Notes under the pieces: generated by a model
What the model saw: the letters and a program-made list of their open reading frames with translations, nothing else
Databases searched by the model: none
What the model was told of the DNA's origin: nothing
Source of the DNA: Sphingomonadales bacterium Ga0077531
GTDB taxonomy: Bacteria; Pseudomonadota; Alphaproteobacteria; Sphingomonadales; Sphingomonadaceae
Direction of reading: 5' to 3'
Assembly (NCBI GenBank): GCA_001464915.1
Contig: LNED01000022.1
Location: 211,256 to 275,255 of the forward strand
Length of the DNA: 64,000 nucleotides
Made by a program: the position numbers and the translations under genes
In this document: positions 35,931-44,909 of the stretch, in pieces
How the letters are laid out: each line of letters begins with the position of its first letter
Position numbering within the stretch: the first letter of the stretch is position 1

Positions 35931-38375
35931 ATGAAGAAATGGATCGGAGCCGCCGCCTGGAGCGCGAAGGAAGCCCGCGTCGGCGACCGGCTGCCCTATG
36001 CGCGCCTGGTCGACGAGAACACCGTGCTGCTGCGCGATGGATCGGTGATGAGCGCGATCCAGGTGCCAGGCCTGTTGTTCGAAACCGAGGATTCGGACGC
36101 GCTCAATTCCCACGCCGCCACGCGCGAAGTGATGCTGCGTTCAACGCTCGATGCGCGGTTCGTGATGTATCACCACGTCATCCGCCGCCGGGTCGAAGTA
36201 GAGCTGGATGCCGAGTTTCCCGACGCCCTGTCGCGCCATATCGATGCGCGCTGGAAGCAGCGGCTGGCGGGCGGATCGCTGTTCATCAATGATCAGTTCG
36301 TCACCTTGATCCGCCGCCCTGCACGCGGCAAGACGGGGTTGCCGGAACGCTTCTCCAAGTTCTTCTCGCGTCAGGGTCAGGATGAGCTTGAAGCCGATCC
36401 CAAGGACATCCGCAGCCTGAAAGCCGCGATCACAGGGTTGGTCGCCTCGCTGCAAAGTTACGGTGCGGCGGTGCTGGGCGATTACCAATCGCCCGGGAGC
36501 ACGCAGGGCGGCACCAATTCGGAAATGCTCGAACTGCTGTCGGCGCTTTATAATGGCGAGATGCGCCCGGTGCGGCGCCCGTCTGAGGATACCGATATCG
36601 GCCACATGCTGCCCTATCGCCGGGCGAGCTTCGGGCTCGATGCGATGGAACTGCGCGGGTCAGCCGCTCCTGATTTTGCCGCGATCCTTGGGCTGAAAGA
36701 TTACCCCGAGGCAACCTCGCCCGGTCTGCTCGACAACCTGCTGCGCCTGCCGTTCGAGATGGTCGTATCGGAAAGCTACGCCCCCAACGAACGCACCACT
36801 GCGCGCGAACGGATTGACCTCGCGCTGCGCCGGTCGCGCTCGGTGGACGAGGAAGCTGCTGCCGAACGCAACGAAATGATGGCTGCGCGCGATGCGCTCG
36901 GCAACGGCGGCGTCGGGTTTGGTGACCACCACCTGACCGTACTGGTGCGCGAACGCTCGCTCGACCGGCTCGACGACGCGATGGCGTCCTGCGCGGCGGC
37001 GCTGGCGGATACCGGCGCGATTGCGGTGCGCGAAGATACCAACCTCGAACCCGCGTTCTGGGCACAATTCCCCGGTAATGAGGAATATATCGTGCGCCGC
37101 GCGCTGATATCCTCGGCCAATATGGCGGGTTTTGGCAGCTTCCACGGGTTCGCGCTGGGGCAGGCCAGCGGCAACCACTGGGGCGAAGCGGTGACGCTGC
37201 TGGAAACGACCAGCGCCACCCCGTTCTTCTTCAATTTCCACCACGGTGATCTGGGCAATTTCTCGGTCATCGGCCCGTCGGGTTCGGGCAAGACCGTGGT
37301 GATGAACTTCCTTGCCGCGCAGGCGCAGAAGTTCAAACCGCGCACCATTCTGTTCGACAAGGATCGCGGCGCGGAGCTGTTCATTCGCGGTATCGGCGGG
37401 CGGTATGACCGCATCTCGCCGGGTGAGCCGACCGGATTTAACCCGCTTTCCCTGCCCGATACGCCCGCGAACCGCGCTTTTCTGCGCGATTGGCTCGCGG
37501 TGCTGCTCAATGCCGATGGGCCAGAGGAATTCGCGCTGGTCAGCGGCGCGGTGGATGCGACCTATGCCAATGATCCGAGCCTGCGGCGGCTGCGGCATTT
37601 CAAGGAATTGCTGGCGGGCGCGCGGCGGCCTGAACCGGGCGATCTGGCTGACCGGCTGAGCGCCTGGATCGGTTCGCCCAGCGGGGATGGCGGCGAACAC
37701 GCGTGGCTGTTCGATAATGAGCGCGACCGGCTTGATCTCGGCACGCGCGTGCTCGGCTTCGACATGACCGCGCTGCTTGAAAACCCGCGCCTGCGCACGC
37801 CGACGATGATGTATCTGTTCCACCGCATCGACGAACGGTTGGATGGTCAGCCGACCATGATCCTGATCGATGAAGGCTGGAAGGCGCTGGATGACGAGGT
37901 GTTCGCCGCGCGCATCCGCGATTGGCTCAAGACGCTGCGGAAACGCAACGCGCTGGTGGGATTTGCGACACAGTCGGCGCGCGATGCGCTCGATAGCCGC
38001 ATTTCGACCGCATTGGTCGAACAGACCGCGACAATGGTGTTCATGCCCAACAGTCGCGCCCGGCCTGAGGATTACTGCGACGGGTTCGGCCTGACCGATC
38101 ACGAATTCGCGCTGATCCGCTCGCTCCCGGCACACAGCCGCTGCTTCCTCGTGCGGCAGCCCGATGCCAGCGTTGTCGTGCGGCTCGACCTGTCGGGCGC
38201 GCCTGAGGTGCTGACGATCCTGTCGGGCCGCGAAAGCGCGGTGCGCAGGCTCGATCTGCTGCGCGAAGCGGTCGGCGATGAACCTTCGGCGTGGTATCCG
38301 GCGCTGACCGGGCGCGAATGGCCCGATGGCGAAGTGGACGAAGATGGTCAGCCGATCTGGCAGGCAGCCGAATGA
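35931..38375 (+). CDS. virB4: T4SS ATPase VirB4
   Basis: 814 aa; Walker A VIGPSGSGKTVVMNFLAAQ; Walker B TMILIDEGWKALDDEVF. Confidence 0.95.
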   Translation: MKKWIGAAAWSAKEARVGDRLPYARLVDENTVLLRDGSVMSAIQVPGLLFETEDSDALNSHAATREVMLRSTLDARFVMYHHVIRRRVEVELDAEFPDALSRHIDARWKQRLAGGSLFINDQFVTLIRRPARGKTGLPERFSKFFSRQGQDELEADPKDIRSLKAAITGLVASLQSYGAAVLGDYQSPGSTQGGTNSEMLELLSALYNGEMRPVRRPSEDTDIGHMLPYRRASFGLDAMELRGSAAPDFAAILGLKDYPEATSPGLLDNLLRLPFEMVVSESYAPNERTTARERIDLALRRSRSVDEEAAAERNEMMAARDALGNGGVGFGDHHLTVLVRERSLDRLDDAMASCAAALADTGAIAVREDTNLEPAFWAQFPGNEEYIVRRALISSANMAGFGSFHGFALGQASGNHWGEAVTLLETTSATPFFFNFHHGDLGNFSVIGPSGSGKTVVMNFLAAQAQKFKPRTILFDKDRGAELFIRGIGGRYDRISPGEPTGFNPLSLPDTPANRAFLRDWLAVLLNADGPEEFALVSGAVDATYANDPSLRRLRHFKELLAGARRPEPGDLADRLSAWIGSPSGDGGEHAWLFDNERDRLDLGTRVLGFDMTALLENPRLRTPTMMYLFHRIDERLDGQPTMILIDEGWKALDDEVFAARIRDWLKTLRKRNALVGFATQSARDALDSRISTALVEQTATMVFMPNSRARPEDYCDGFGLTDHEFALIRSLPAHSRCFLVRQPDASVVVRLDLSGAPEVLTILSGRESAVRRLDLLREAVGDEPSAWYPALTGREWPDGEVDEDGQPIWQAAE

Positions 38376-39571
38376 GCACCGCGTGTGATCTTGCCGCCCA
38401 GTCGATGGGCACCGGGGTTTCATCGGCACTGACGGCGGTGGACTGCATCGCCAGCGGTGTCAGCGAACAGGCCTTCAACCGCCTGTTCGGTACCGAAGGT
38501 CAGCTGACCTTCGCGCTGACCATGATGCTGGTGTTGTATGTGGCGTTCTTCGGCATCTCGCTGATGCTGGGGCGGTCGAACCTGTCGGTGCGCGCGCTGC
38601 TGCCCAAGATGGTGACGCTGGGGCTGGTGGTCGGTTTTGCGACCAGCTTTGTCACGTTTTCAACATTCTTCTACAACATCTTCGTTGGCGGGCCGGATCA
38701 GATCGCGGGCATTTTGACCGGCACCCAAGGTTCGGCCACCGCGACCTTCGCGCAGAAACTCGACGTGGTGTTTCTGGCGATCCAGCAAGCGAGCGGGCCG
38801 ACCACCGATATCAACGCCTTCTCCCCGCCGGGGATGATGTGGCTGGGTGCGATGCTGCTGCTGCTCGGCACGGTCGGCCTGCTGGTGACAGCGCGGATTG
38901 CGCTGGCGCTGTTGCTGGCGGTGGGGCCGATTTTTGTGGTGATGGCGTTGTTCGAAGGCACGCGCGGGCTGTTCACCGGCTGGCTCAAGGGGCTGACGAT
39001 GATGGCGCTGGCGCCGCTGTTCGCGGTGCTGGGCGGATCGATCGTGCTTGAACTTGCCGTGCCGATCCTCGCCGCGCTGGTGGCGGTGCCGGGGCAGATC
39101 GATCAGCAGGCGGCAATGGCGTTCTTCCTCGTCGGCGCGGTGCATGTGGCGCTGATGTTCATGGCGTTAAAGGTCGCAGGCACGATGGTGGCGGGCTGGC
39201 AGGTGTTCGGCCTGGTGCCGAACAAAGAACGTGACCGCGACAGTGATGCGCCGCGCAATGTGCCGCTGGCCGCGCCGGCGGCGACCACCATGCCGCGCAA
39301 CATGAATGTTGCCCCGGCTAGCCCTGCCGCAGGCTCGCGCAGGGTTGATGTTGCCCCCACTTTGCCCACGCAGGCAGCCAATGATGCCGGGCCCGCGGGC
39401 AATGTTTCACGTGAAACGCGGATCTATGCCACCAGCGATGCAGGCGGGCAGGTGGTGCCGCTCAATCCTGCCACATCGCGCACCCGCGGTATCGGCAACC
39501 GCTTCCGTTCGGCCAGCAGCACCCCCGCTGCCAAGCCGAAAGTGCAACCGCCTACGGAGACTTACCAATGA
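38372..39571 (+). CDS. virB6: VirB6-like polytopic T4SS protein
   Basis: MSTACDLAAQSMGTGVSSALTAVDCIASGVSEQAFNRLFG...; multiple TMs (LLVTARIALALLLAVGPIFVVMALFEGTRGLFTGWLKG); 4-nt overlap with virB4. Confidence 0.9.
   Translation: MSTACDLAAQSMGTGVSSALTAVDCIASGVSEQAFNRLFGTEGQLTFALTMMLVLYVAFFGISLMLGRSNLSVRALLPKMVTLGLVVGFATSFVTFSTFFYNIFVGGPDQIAGILTGTQGSATATFAQKLDVVFLAIQQASGPTTDINAFSPPGMMWLGAMLLLLGTVGLLVTARIALALLLAVGPIFVVMALFEGTRGLFTGWLKGLTMMALAPLFAVLGGSIVLELAVPILAALVAVPGQIDQQAAMAFFLVGAVHVALMFMALKVAGTMVAGWQVFGLVPNKERDRDSDAPRNVPLAAPAATTMPRNMNVAPASPAAGSRRVDVAPTLPTQAANDAGPAGNVSRETRIYATSDAGGQVVPLNPATSRTRGIGNRFRSASSTPAAKPKVQPPTETYQ
39403..39418. promoter_or_regulatory. Near-perfect parS-like palindrome inside virB6
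   Basis: TGTTTCACGTGAAACG, one mismatch to TGTTTCACGTGAAACA. Confidence 0.55.
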
Positions 39572-40392
39572 CCCGCGCCGCGCTCCTCTCCGCGCTTGCC
39601 CCAATGCTGGCGACGCTGCTCGCCGCACCCGTCGTAGCGCAGGATAACCGCTTGCAAACGCTCGTCTTCAACGAAGAAGCCGTGGTGCGCATCGATGGCA
39701 AGGTGAAGGTGCAGACCACCATCAAATTCGCCCCCGATGAAGCGATTGAAAACGTCGCCATCGGCGATAGCGCGGCATGGCAGGTGCAGCCGAACAAGGC
39801 GCAGACGATCCTGTTCGTCAAACCGCTCGAACCGGCCGCGCGCACCAATATGACCGTGGTGACCGACAAGCGCACCTACCTGTTCGATCTGGTCGCCAGC
39901 CCCCGCAACGCGCCGCTATATGTGCTGCAATTCCGCTACCCCGAGCTGGAAAAAGCCGAGGAAGAAGCGCGGCTTGCGCTGGCTGCCGAGGTTGAGGCAG
40001 CGGCCTTGCGCGAAGCGGCCAATCCGACCGAATTGGCCGCTGCCAATGATCGCTTTGCCGTGGTCGATCCGGCCAGCCTCAACTTTGCATGGGCCAGCGC
40101 CGGCACTGCCGGACTGCTCCCGACGCGTGCTTATGATGATGGCGAAGCGTTGTTCCTGACCTGGCCGCAGGGCATCGAAATCCCCGCGATCCTGATTACC
40201 AATGATGATGGCGACGAAGGCCCGGTCAACTTCACTGTGCGCGGCGATACGGTGGTGGTTGACGGGGTACCCCCGCAGATCATCCTGCGATTAGGCCGCG
40301 ACACCGCGACGCTGACCAACACCGGCCCTGCCAAGCCCAATGCTCGTAGCGCTGCACTCAATCTGTCCAAGCCTGCAACGGAGACCAACTGA
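39568..40392 (+). CDS. virB9: VirB9-like outer-membrane complex protein
   Basis: Signal peptide; QVQPNKAQTILFVKPLEPAARTNMTVVTDKRTYLFDLVAS; ILITNDDGDEGPVNFTVRGDTVVVDGVPPQIILRLG. Confidence 0.9.
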   Translation: MTRAALLSALAPMLATLLAAPVVAQDNRLQTLVFNEEAVVRIDGKVKVQTTIKFAPDEAIENVAIGDSAAWQVQPNKAQTILFVKPLEPAARTNMTVVTDKRTYLFDLVASPRNAPLYVLQFRYPELEKAEEEARLALAAEVEAAALREAANPTELAAANDRFAVVDPASLNFAWASAGTAGLLPTRAYDDGEALFLTWPQGIEIPAILITNDDGDEGPVNFTVRGDTVVVDGVPPQIILRLGRDTATLTNTGPAKPNARSAALNLSKPATETN

Positions 40393-41528
40393 TGCGTCTG
40401 GCCATGCGTTTGCCGCCCAAAAAGGGCGATGGTGCCACCAGTGAAACCGGCGATCCGCGGGAACGTGAATCCGCCGAAATCATCGATCTCGCCAGTCGTG
40501 CGGCGTTCCCCGCCGTCACTGACCGGAAGGCCAAGGGCGACAGCCTTGGTCTTGCCGCCGGGGTGGCAGTGGTTGCTGGGATTGGCGCGGTCACTTTCTG
40601 GGCGATGAGTTCAACTAGCCTGCCCGATCAGCAGGGTGTGGGCAATCCGGCGGTGGCACCAACGACTGCGGCGGTAACGCCTGCGGTTGCGCCGCCGTCC
40701 ACCAATCCTGCGGTGGTTCCGACCACCGCGCCGCAGCCTGATCCTGCGCCCGCACCCGTGCTTGCCAACAACCCGTCGTTCCAGACTGTTACGGCCATCA
40801 ACCCCTATGCCAGCCCGAGCCTGATTTTTGATGGCAGCACGGCGGCAAGCAGCTTTGGGCAGGCCGTAGCGCCGGTTCCGGCGGCCGCAGCAGCAGGGAC
40901 GGGCGTTACCGCTGGCACCGGCGGCGCTGCCGCTTTCGCCAGCCAGATCGGCGGCGTGGGCGGCGCGCCCGCTCGGGCCCGTCCGATGACCAATCCATCG
41001 ACCACCGTGACCGAAGGCACGCTGATACCTGCGATCCTCGAAACCGCGATCAACACCGATGTGCCCGGCTTTGTCCGCGCGGTGGTGAGCCAGGACGTGC
41101 GCAGCTTTGACGGCAAGCGCGTGCTGGTGCCGCGTTCGTCGCGGCTGATCGGGCAGTATCAGGCCGGTGTGCAGCAGGGCCAGCGCCGCGCCTATGTGAT
41201 CTGGACGCGGTTGATCCGGCCCGATGGCGTTTCGGTCAACCTCGCGTCCCCTGCAATCGCATTTGACGGAACCACCGGGCTTCAAGGCGACGTCAACAGC
41301 CACTTCTTCAAACGCTTCGGTTCGGGCCTGCTGCTGTCGGTAGTTGGCGGGCTTGGCGCATTGGCGACCGGTGGGGTCGGCGGCGTGATCGTTGCGGGCG
41401 GCGCGCAAAGCGCGGCCAGTTCGGCGGTGCAATCGCAGGGCGAAATCAGCCCCACCATCCGCGTGCGGATGGGCGAGCCGATCCGCGTGTTCACCGCGCG
41501 CGATCTCGATTTCAGCACGGTTAGCTGA
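40392..41528 (+). CDS. virB10: VirB10-like protein
   Basis: Single TM, Pro/Ala-rich linker, C-terminal VTEGTLIPAILETAINTDVPGFVRAVVSQDVRSFDGKRVLVPRSSRLIGQYQAGVQQGQRRAYVIWTRLIRPDGVSVNL. Confidence 0.95.
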   Translation: MRLAMRLPPKKGDGATSETGDPRERESAEIIDLASRAAFPAVTDRKAKGDSLGLAAGVAVVAGIGAVTFWAMSSTSLPDQQGVGNPAVAPTTAAVTPAVAPPSTNPAVVPTTAPQPDPAPAPVLANNPSFQTVTAINPYASPSLIFDGSTAASSFGQAVAPVPAAAAAGTGVTAGTGGAAAFASQIGGVGGAPARARPMTNPSTTVTEGTLIPAILETAINTDVPGFVRAVVSQDVRSFDGKRVLVPRSSRLIGQYQAGVQQGQRRAYVIWTRLIRPDGVSVNLASPAIAFDGTTGLQGDVNSHFFKRFGSGLLLSVVGGLGALATGGVGGVIVAGGAQSAASSAVQSQGEISPTIRVRMGEPIRVFTARDLDFSTVS

Positions 41529-41536
41529 GCGGTAGC

Positions 41537-42556
41537 GTGAGCGCGGATATCCATCGGTTGACGGCAATGGGCGAGGATGAAGCCAGCGCAGCGCCGCTGT
41601 CGGCTGAACGCAGCGTCTATCTCGACGCCTATCTCGCGCCGTTCCGTCGTTGGCTTGACCGCGACACGGTGACCGAAATCATGGTCAATCGCCCGGGCGA
41701 AGTGTGGATTGAAGACGCCGCCAGCCCGGGAATGCAGCGGATCGAAACGCCTGAGATTGACGACCGGCTGGTGCAGCGCCTCGCCGAGCAGGTGGCGCGG
41801 GTCAGCCATCAGGGGATCAACCGCGAACACCCTTTGCTTGGCGCGACATTGCCCGATGGCGCGCGCGTGCAGTTCTGCGGGCCGCCAGCCAGCCGTAAGC
41901 ATTGGGTGATGGCGATCCGCCGCCACCGCCGGCTTGATCTGCCGCTTGACGCCTATGATACCGGCCCGCTGGTGGGGGAGGGCGTGATTGACCTGCCCGA
42001 TCCGCAGTTCCAGCCGATCGCCTTTCTGCGCGAAGCCATCCGTGCGCGCCGCACCATCCTGATTTCGGGCGGGACGAGCACCGGCAAGACGACGTTCCTC
42101 AACGCCATGCTCGGCGAAATCCCGCGCGCCGAACGCGTGGTGCTGGTGGAAGATACGCCGGAGCTGAAATTCCCCGGCGAAAACGCCGTCGGCCTCGTCG
42201 CGATCAAGGGCGAATTGGGTGAGGCCAAGGTCACCGCCAACGAATTGCTGCAAGCCGCGCTTCGCCTGCGGCCCGACCGGATCGTGCTGGGCGAATTGCG
42301 CGGCGCGGAAAGCGTCAGCTTCTTGCGAGCGATCAACACCGGGCACCCGGGCAGCTTTTCGACAATCCACGCCAACAGCTTGCGCGGAGCGCTCGAACAA
42401 TTATCGTTGATGGTGATGCAGACCGGGATCGGGCTGACCCGGTCGGACACGATCGCCTATGCTGCCAGCGTGATCGACGTGCTGGTGCAACTGGGCCGCG
42501 ATGCCAATGGCAAACGCGGCATCACGCAGATTGCGAACAGCCGCGATCTGGTTTGA
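41537..42556 (+). CDS. virB11: T4SS ATPase VirB11
   Basis: ILISGGTSTGKTTFLNAMLGEIPRAERVVLVEDTPELKF; RPDRIVLGELRGAESVSFLRAINTGHPGSFSTIHAN. Confidence 0.95.
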   Translation: MSADIHRLTAMGEDEASAAPLSAERSVYLDAYLAPFRRWLDRDTVTEIMVNRPGEVWIEDAASPGMQRIETPEIDDRLVQRLAEQVARVSHQGINREHPLLGATLPDGARVQFCGPPASRKHWVMAIRRHRRLDLPLDAYDTGPLVGEGVIDLPDPQFQPIAFLREAIRARRTILISGGTSTGKTTFLNAMLGEIPRAERVVLVEDTPELKFPGENAVGLVAIKGELGEAKVTANELLQAALRLRPDRIVLGELRGAESVSFLRAINTGHPGSFSTIHANSLRGALEQLSLMVMQTGIGLTRSDTIAYAASVIDVLVQLGRDANGKRGITQIANSRDLV

Positions 42557-42594
42557 GTTTCGGTCAGCGCCGCCAAAGCTGGTCCCCAACGAAA

Positions 42595-42612
42595 TTGACA
42601 TTGTTGTGACAA
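42595..42612 (-). promoter_or_regulatory. Candidate Pho box upstream of ppk
   Basis: Minus strand TTGTCAC-AACA-ATGTCAA, 7-4-7, 93 bp upstream of ppk. Confidence 0.45.
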
Positions 42613-42704
42613 GCACTTCAAGGTGATTTACACCTTGCTGCGCAGCGAACATTGGGGCGGGGCGCCGCATCGAATGCAACGGCGCGAGGCAGAACAGGAA
42701 AGCG

Positions 42705-44909
42705 ATGAGCACGTCACCGATTGCCAGCCATGATGGTGGCGCCAACGCAGGCACCGTGCAGATGGCTGAGCTTGGCCCCGACGAATCGCCTTATTTCAAT
42801 CGCGAGCTATCGTGGCTGCAATTCAATCAGCGGGTGCTGGCCGAAGCCTGCAACGAAAAATATCCGCTGCTTGAACGGCTGCGGTTCCTGTCGATTTCAG
42901 GCAGCAATCTTGATGAATTCATGATGATCCGCGTCGCCGGGCTGGTGGGTCAGGTGCAGCGCGGGCTGGAGGCCCCCTCGCTCGACGGGCGCAGTCCTTC
43001 GCAGCAATTGGCCGCGATCCGCGAAAAGCTGGCCGAATTGTCCCAGCGTCAACAGGCAATCTGGCGATCCGTGCGCGAAGGGCTAGCAGGCGCAGATATT
43101 CACATTGCGGATGAACAGCGCGTCAGCCCCGCTGCACACAAGTGGCTGAAAACGTTCTTCCTCAACGAAATTCTGCCGATCATCACCCCGCAGGCGCTCG
43201 ACCCCGCGCACCCGTTCCCATTCGTCCAGAACGAGGGAATGGGCCTATTGTTCACGCTGACCCGTGACGCCACCCGCGAACAGCTGATCGAGATGGTGCT
43301 GATCCCCAGTGCGCTGCCGCGGTTTGTGCGCGTGCCCGATACGGTGACTGGCGAAAGCGGTGTCCTCTACATCTCGATCGCGCGCATGATCCAGCGTTAT
43401 GCCGAGGCATTGTTCCCCGGCTTCACCATTCAGGGTGACGGGTTGTTCCGGGTGCTGCGCGACAGCGACATCGAAATCGAGGAAGAAGCCGAAGACCTCG
43501 TGCGCACTTTCCACAGCGCGATCCAGCGGCGGCGGCGGGGGCAGGTGATCCAGCTGGAGATCGAAGAGGATTTCGATCCTGCCGCTGAGGCATTGTTGCT
43601 CGACCAGCTCGGCATCAACGAAGCGGCGTTGATCAAGACCGATGGCATCATCGGCGTCGATGGCCTGGCCGAAATCGTCCGCGAAGACCGGCCCGATCTC
43701 AAATTCGACGCCTATTCCCCGCGCCTGCCTGAACGTGTGCGCGAACATGATGGCGATGTTTTTTCCGCCATCCGCGAGAAAGACATAGTCATCCACCACC
43801 CCTACGAAAGTTTCGAAGTGGTGGTCGATTTCATCCGGCAAGCCGCCGCCGATCCCGATGTCGTGGCGATCAAGCAGACGCTGTACCGCGCGGGTTCGCA
43901 ATCCGCAGTGATCGGCGCGCTGATCGAGGCGGCTGAGGCCGGCAAATCGGTGACCGCCGTGGTCGAATTAAAGGCCCGGTTCGACGAGGAACAGAACCTC
44001 AAATGGGCGAGCGCGCTGGAACGTGCGGGCGTGCAGGTGATCTATGGCTTCACCGACTGGAAAACCCACGCCAAGGTGGCAATGGTGGTGCGCCGCGAAG
44101 GTGATGGTTTCCGCAGTTACTGCCATTTCGGCACCGGCAATTACCACCCGGTCACCGCCAAGATTTACACCGATCTGAGCTTCTTCACCGCTGATCCCAA
44201 GCTGGCGCGTGATGCGGCCAAGATGTTCAATTTCGTCACGGGTTATGTCGAGCCCCACGCGCTTGAACGGATCCATATCGCGCCGATTGATCTACGCGAT
44301 GAAATCTACCGCCGGATCGACACTGAAATCGCCAATGCGCAGGCCGGGCAACCGGCCGCGATCTGGTTCAAGTGCAATCAACTGACCGACGAAGGCGTGA
44401 TCGACCGGCTTTATGCTGCCAGCAATGCCGGCGTGCAGGTCGAATTGGTGGTGCGCGGGATCTGCTGTTTACGACCGGGCATTGTCGGCCTTTCCGAGAA
44501 TATCCGGGTCAAATCGATCATCGGCCGCTTCCTTGAACACAGCCGCATTTATGCCTTTGCCAATGGTCACAAGATGCCCAGCGCCCAAGCTGCGGTCTTC
44601 ATCGCATCGGCTGACATGATGGGCCGCAATCTTGATCGCCGGGTCGAGGCGCTGATCCCGATCCTTAACCGCACGGTGCATGATCAGGTGCTGCAACAGG
44701 TGCTGCTCGCCAATATGCTCGATACCGAACAAAGCTGGTGGCTGCATCCCGATGGTTCGTATTCGCGGGTCGAGGCTGCCAAAGAGGATGGGGCCAAGCC
44801 GTTCAACTGCCACCGCTATTTCATGACGAACCCATCGCTATCAGGGCGCGGCGGGGCGTTGGAGGCGGGCGCTGTGCCCAAACTGACGATGCGCCGAGGG
44901 GCGGCTTAG
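42705..44909 (+). CDS. ppk1: Polyphosphate kinase 1
   Basis: YFNRELSWLQFNQRVLAEA; IHHPYESFEVVVDFIRQAAADPDVVAIKQTLYRAG; HFGTGNYHPVTAKIYTDLSFFTADP. Confidence 0.97.
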   Translation: MSTSPIASHDGGANAGTVQMAELGPDESPYFNRELSWLQFNQRVLAEACNEKYPLLERLRFLSISGSNLDEFMMIRVAGLVGQVQRGLEAPSLDGRSPSQQLAAIREKLAELSQRQQAIWRSVREGLAGADIHIADEQRVSPAAHKWLKTFFLNEILPIITPQALDPAHPFPFVQNEGMGLLFTLTRDATREQLIEMVLIPSALPRFVRVPDTVTGESGVLYISIARMIQRYAEALFPGFTIQGDGLFRVLRDSDIEIEEEAEDLVRTFHSAIQRRRRGQVIQLEIEEDFDPAAEALLLDQLGINEAALIKTDGIIGVDGLAEIVREDRPDLKFDAYSPRLPERVREHDGDVFSAIREKDIVIHHPYESFEVVVDFIRQAAADPDVVAIKQTLYRAGSQSAVIGALIEAAEAGKSVTAVVELKARFDEEQNLKWASALERAGVQVIYGFTDWKTHAKVAMVVRREGDGFRSYCHFGTGNYHPVTAKIYTDLSFFTADPKLARDAAKMFNFVTGYVEPHALERIHIAPIDLRDEIYRRIDTEIANAQAGQPAAIWFKCNQLTDEGVIDRLYAASNAGVQVELVVRGICCLRPGIVGLSENIRVKSIIGRFLEHSRIYAFANGHKMPSAQAAVFIASADMMGRNLDRRVEALIPILNRTVHDQVLQQVLLANMLDTEQSWWLHPDGSYSRVEAAKEDGAKPFNCHRYFMTNPSLSGRGGALEAGAVPKLTMRRGAA

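Noticed and set aside
36660-38429. 589-aa minus-strand ORF opposite virB4
   Set aside because: Antisense of a well-conserved ATPase; composition typical of a codon shadow.
34622-42556. T4SS as part of an integrative conjugative element
   Set aside because: No relaxase, VirD4, integrase, att repeats or plasmid genes seen; flanked by ppk-ppx and chromosomal genes.
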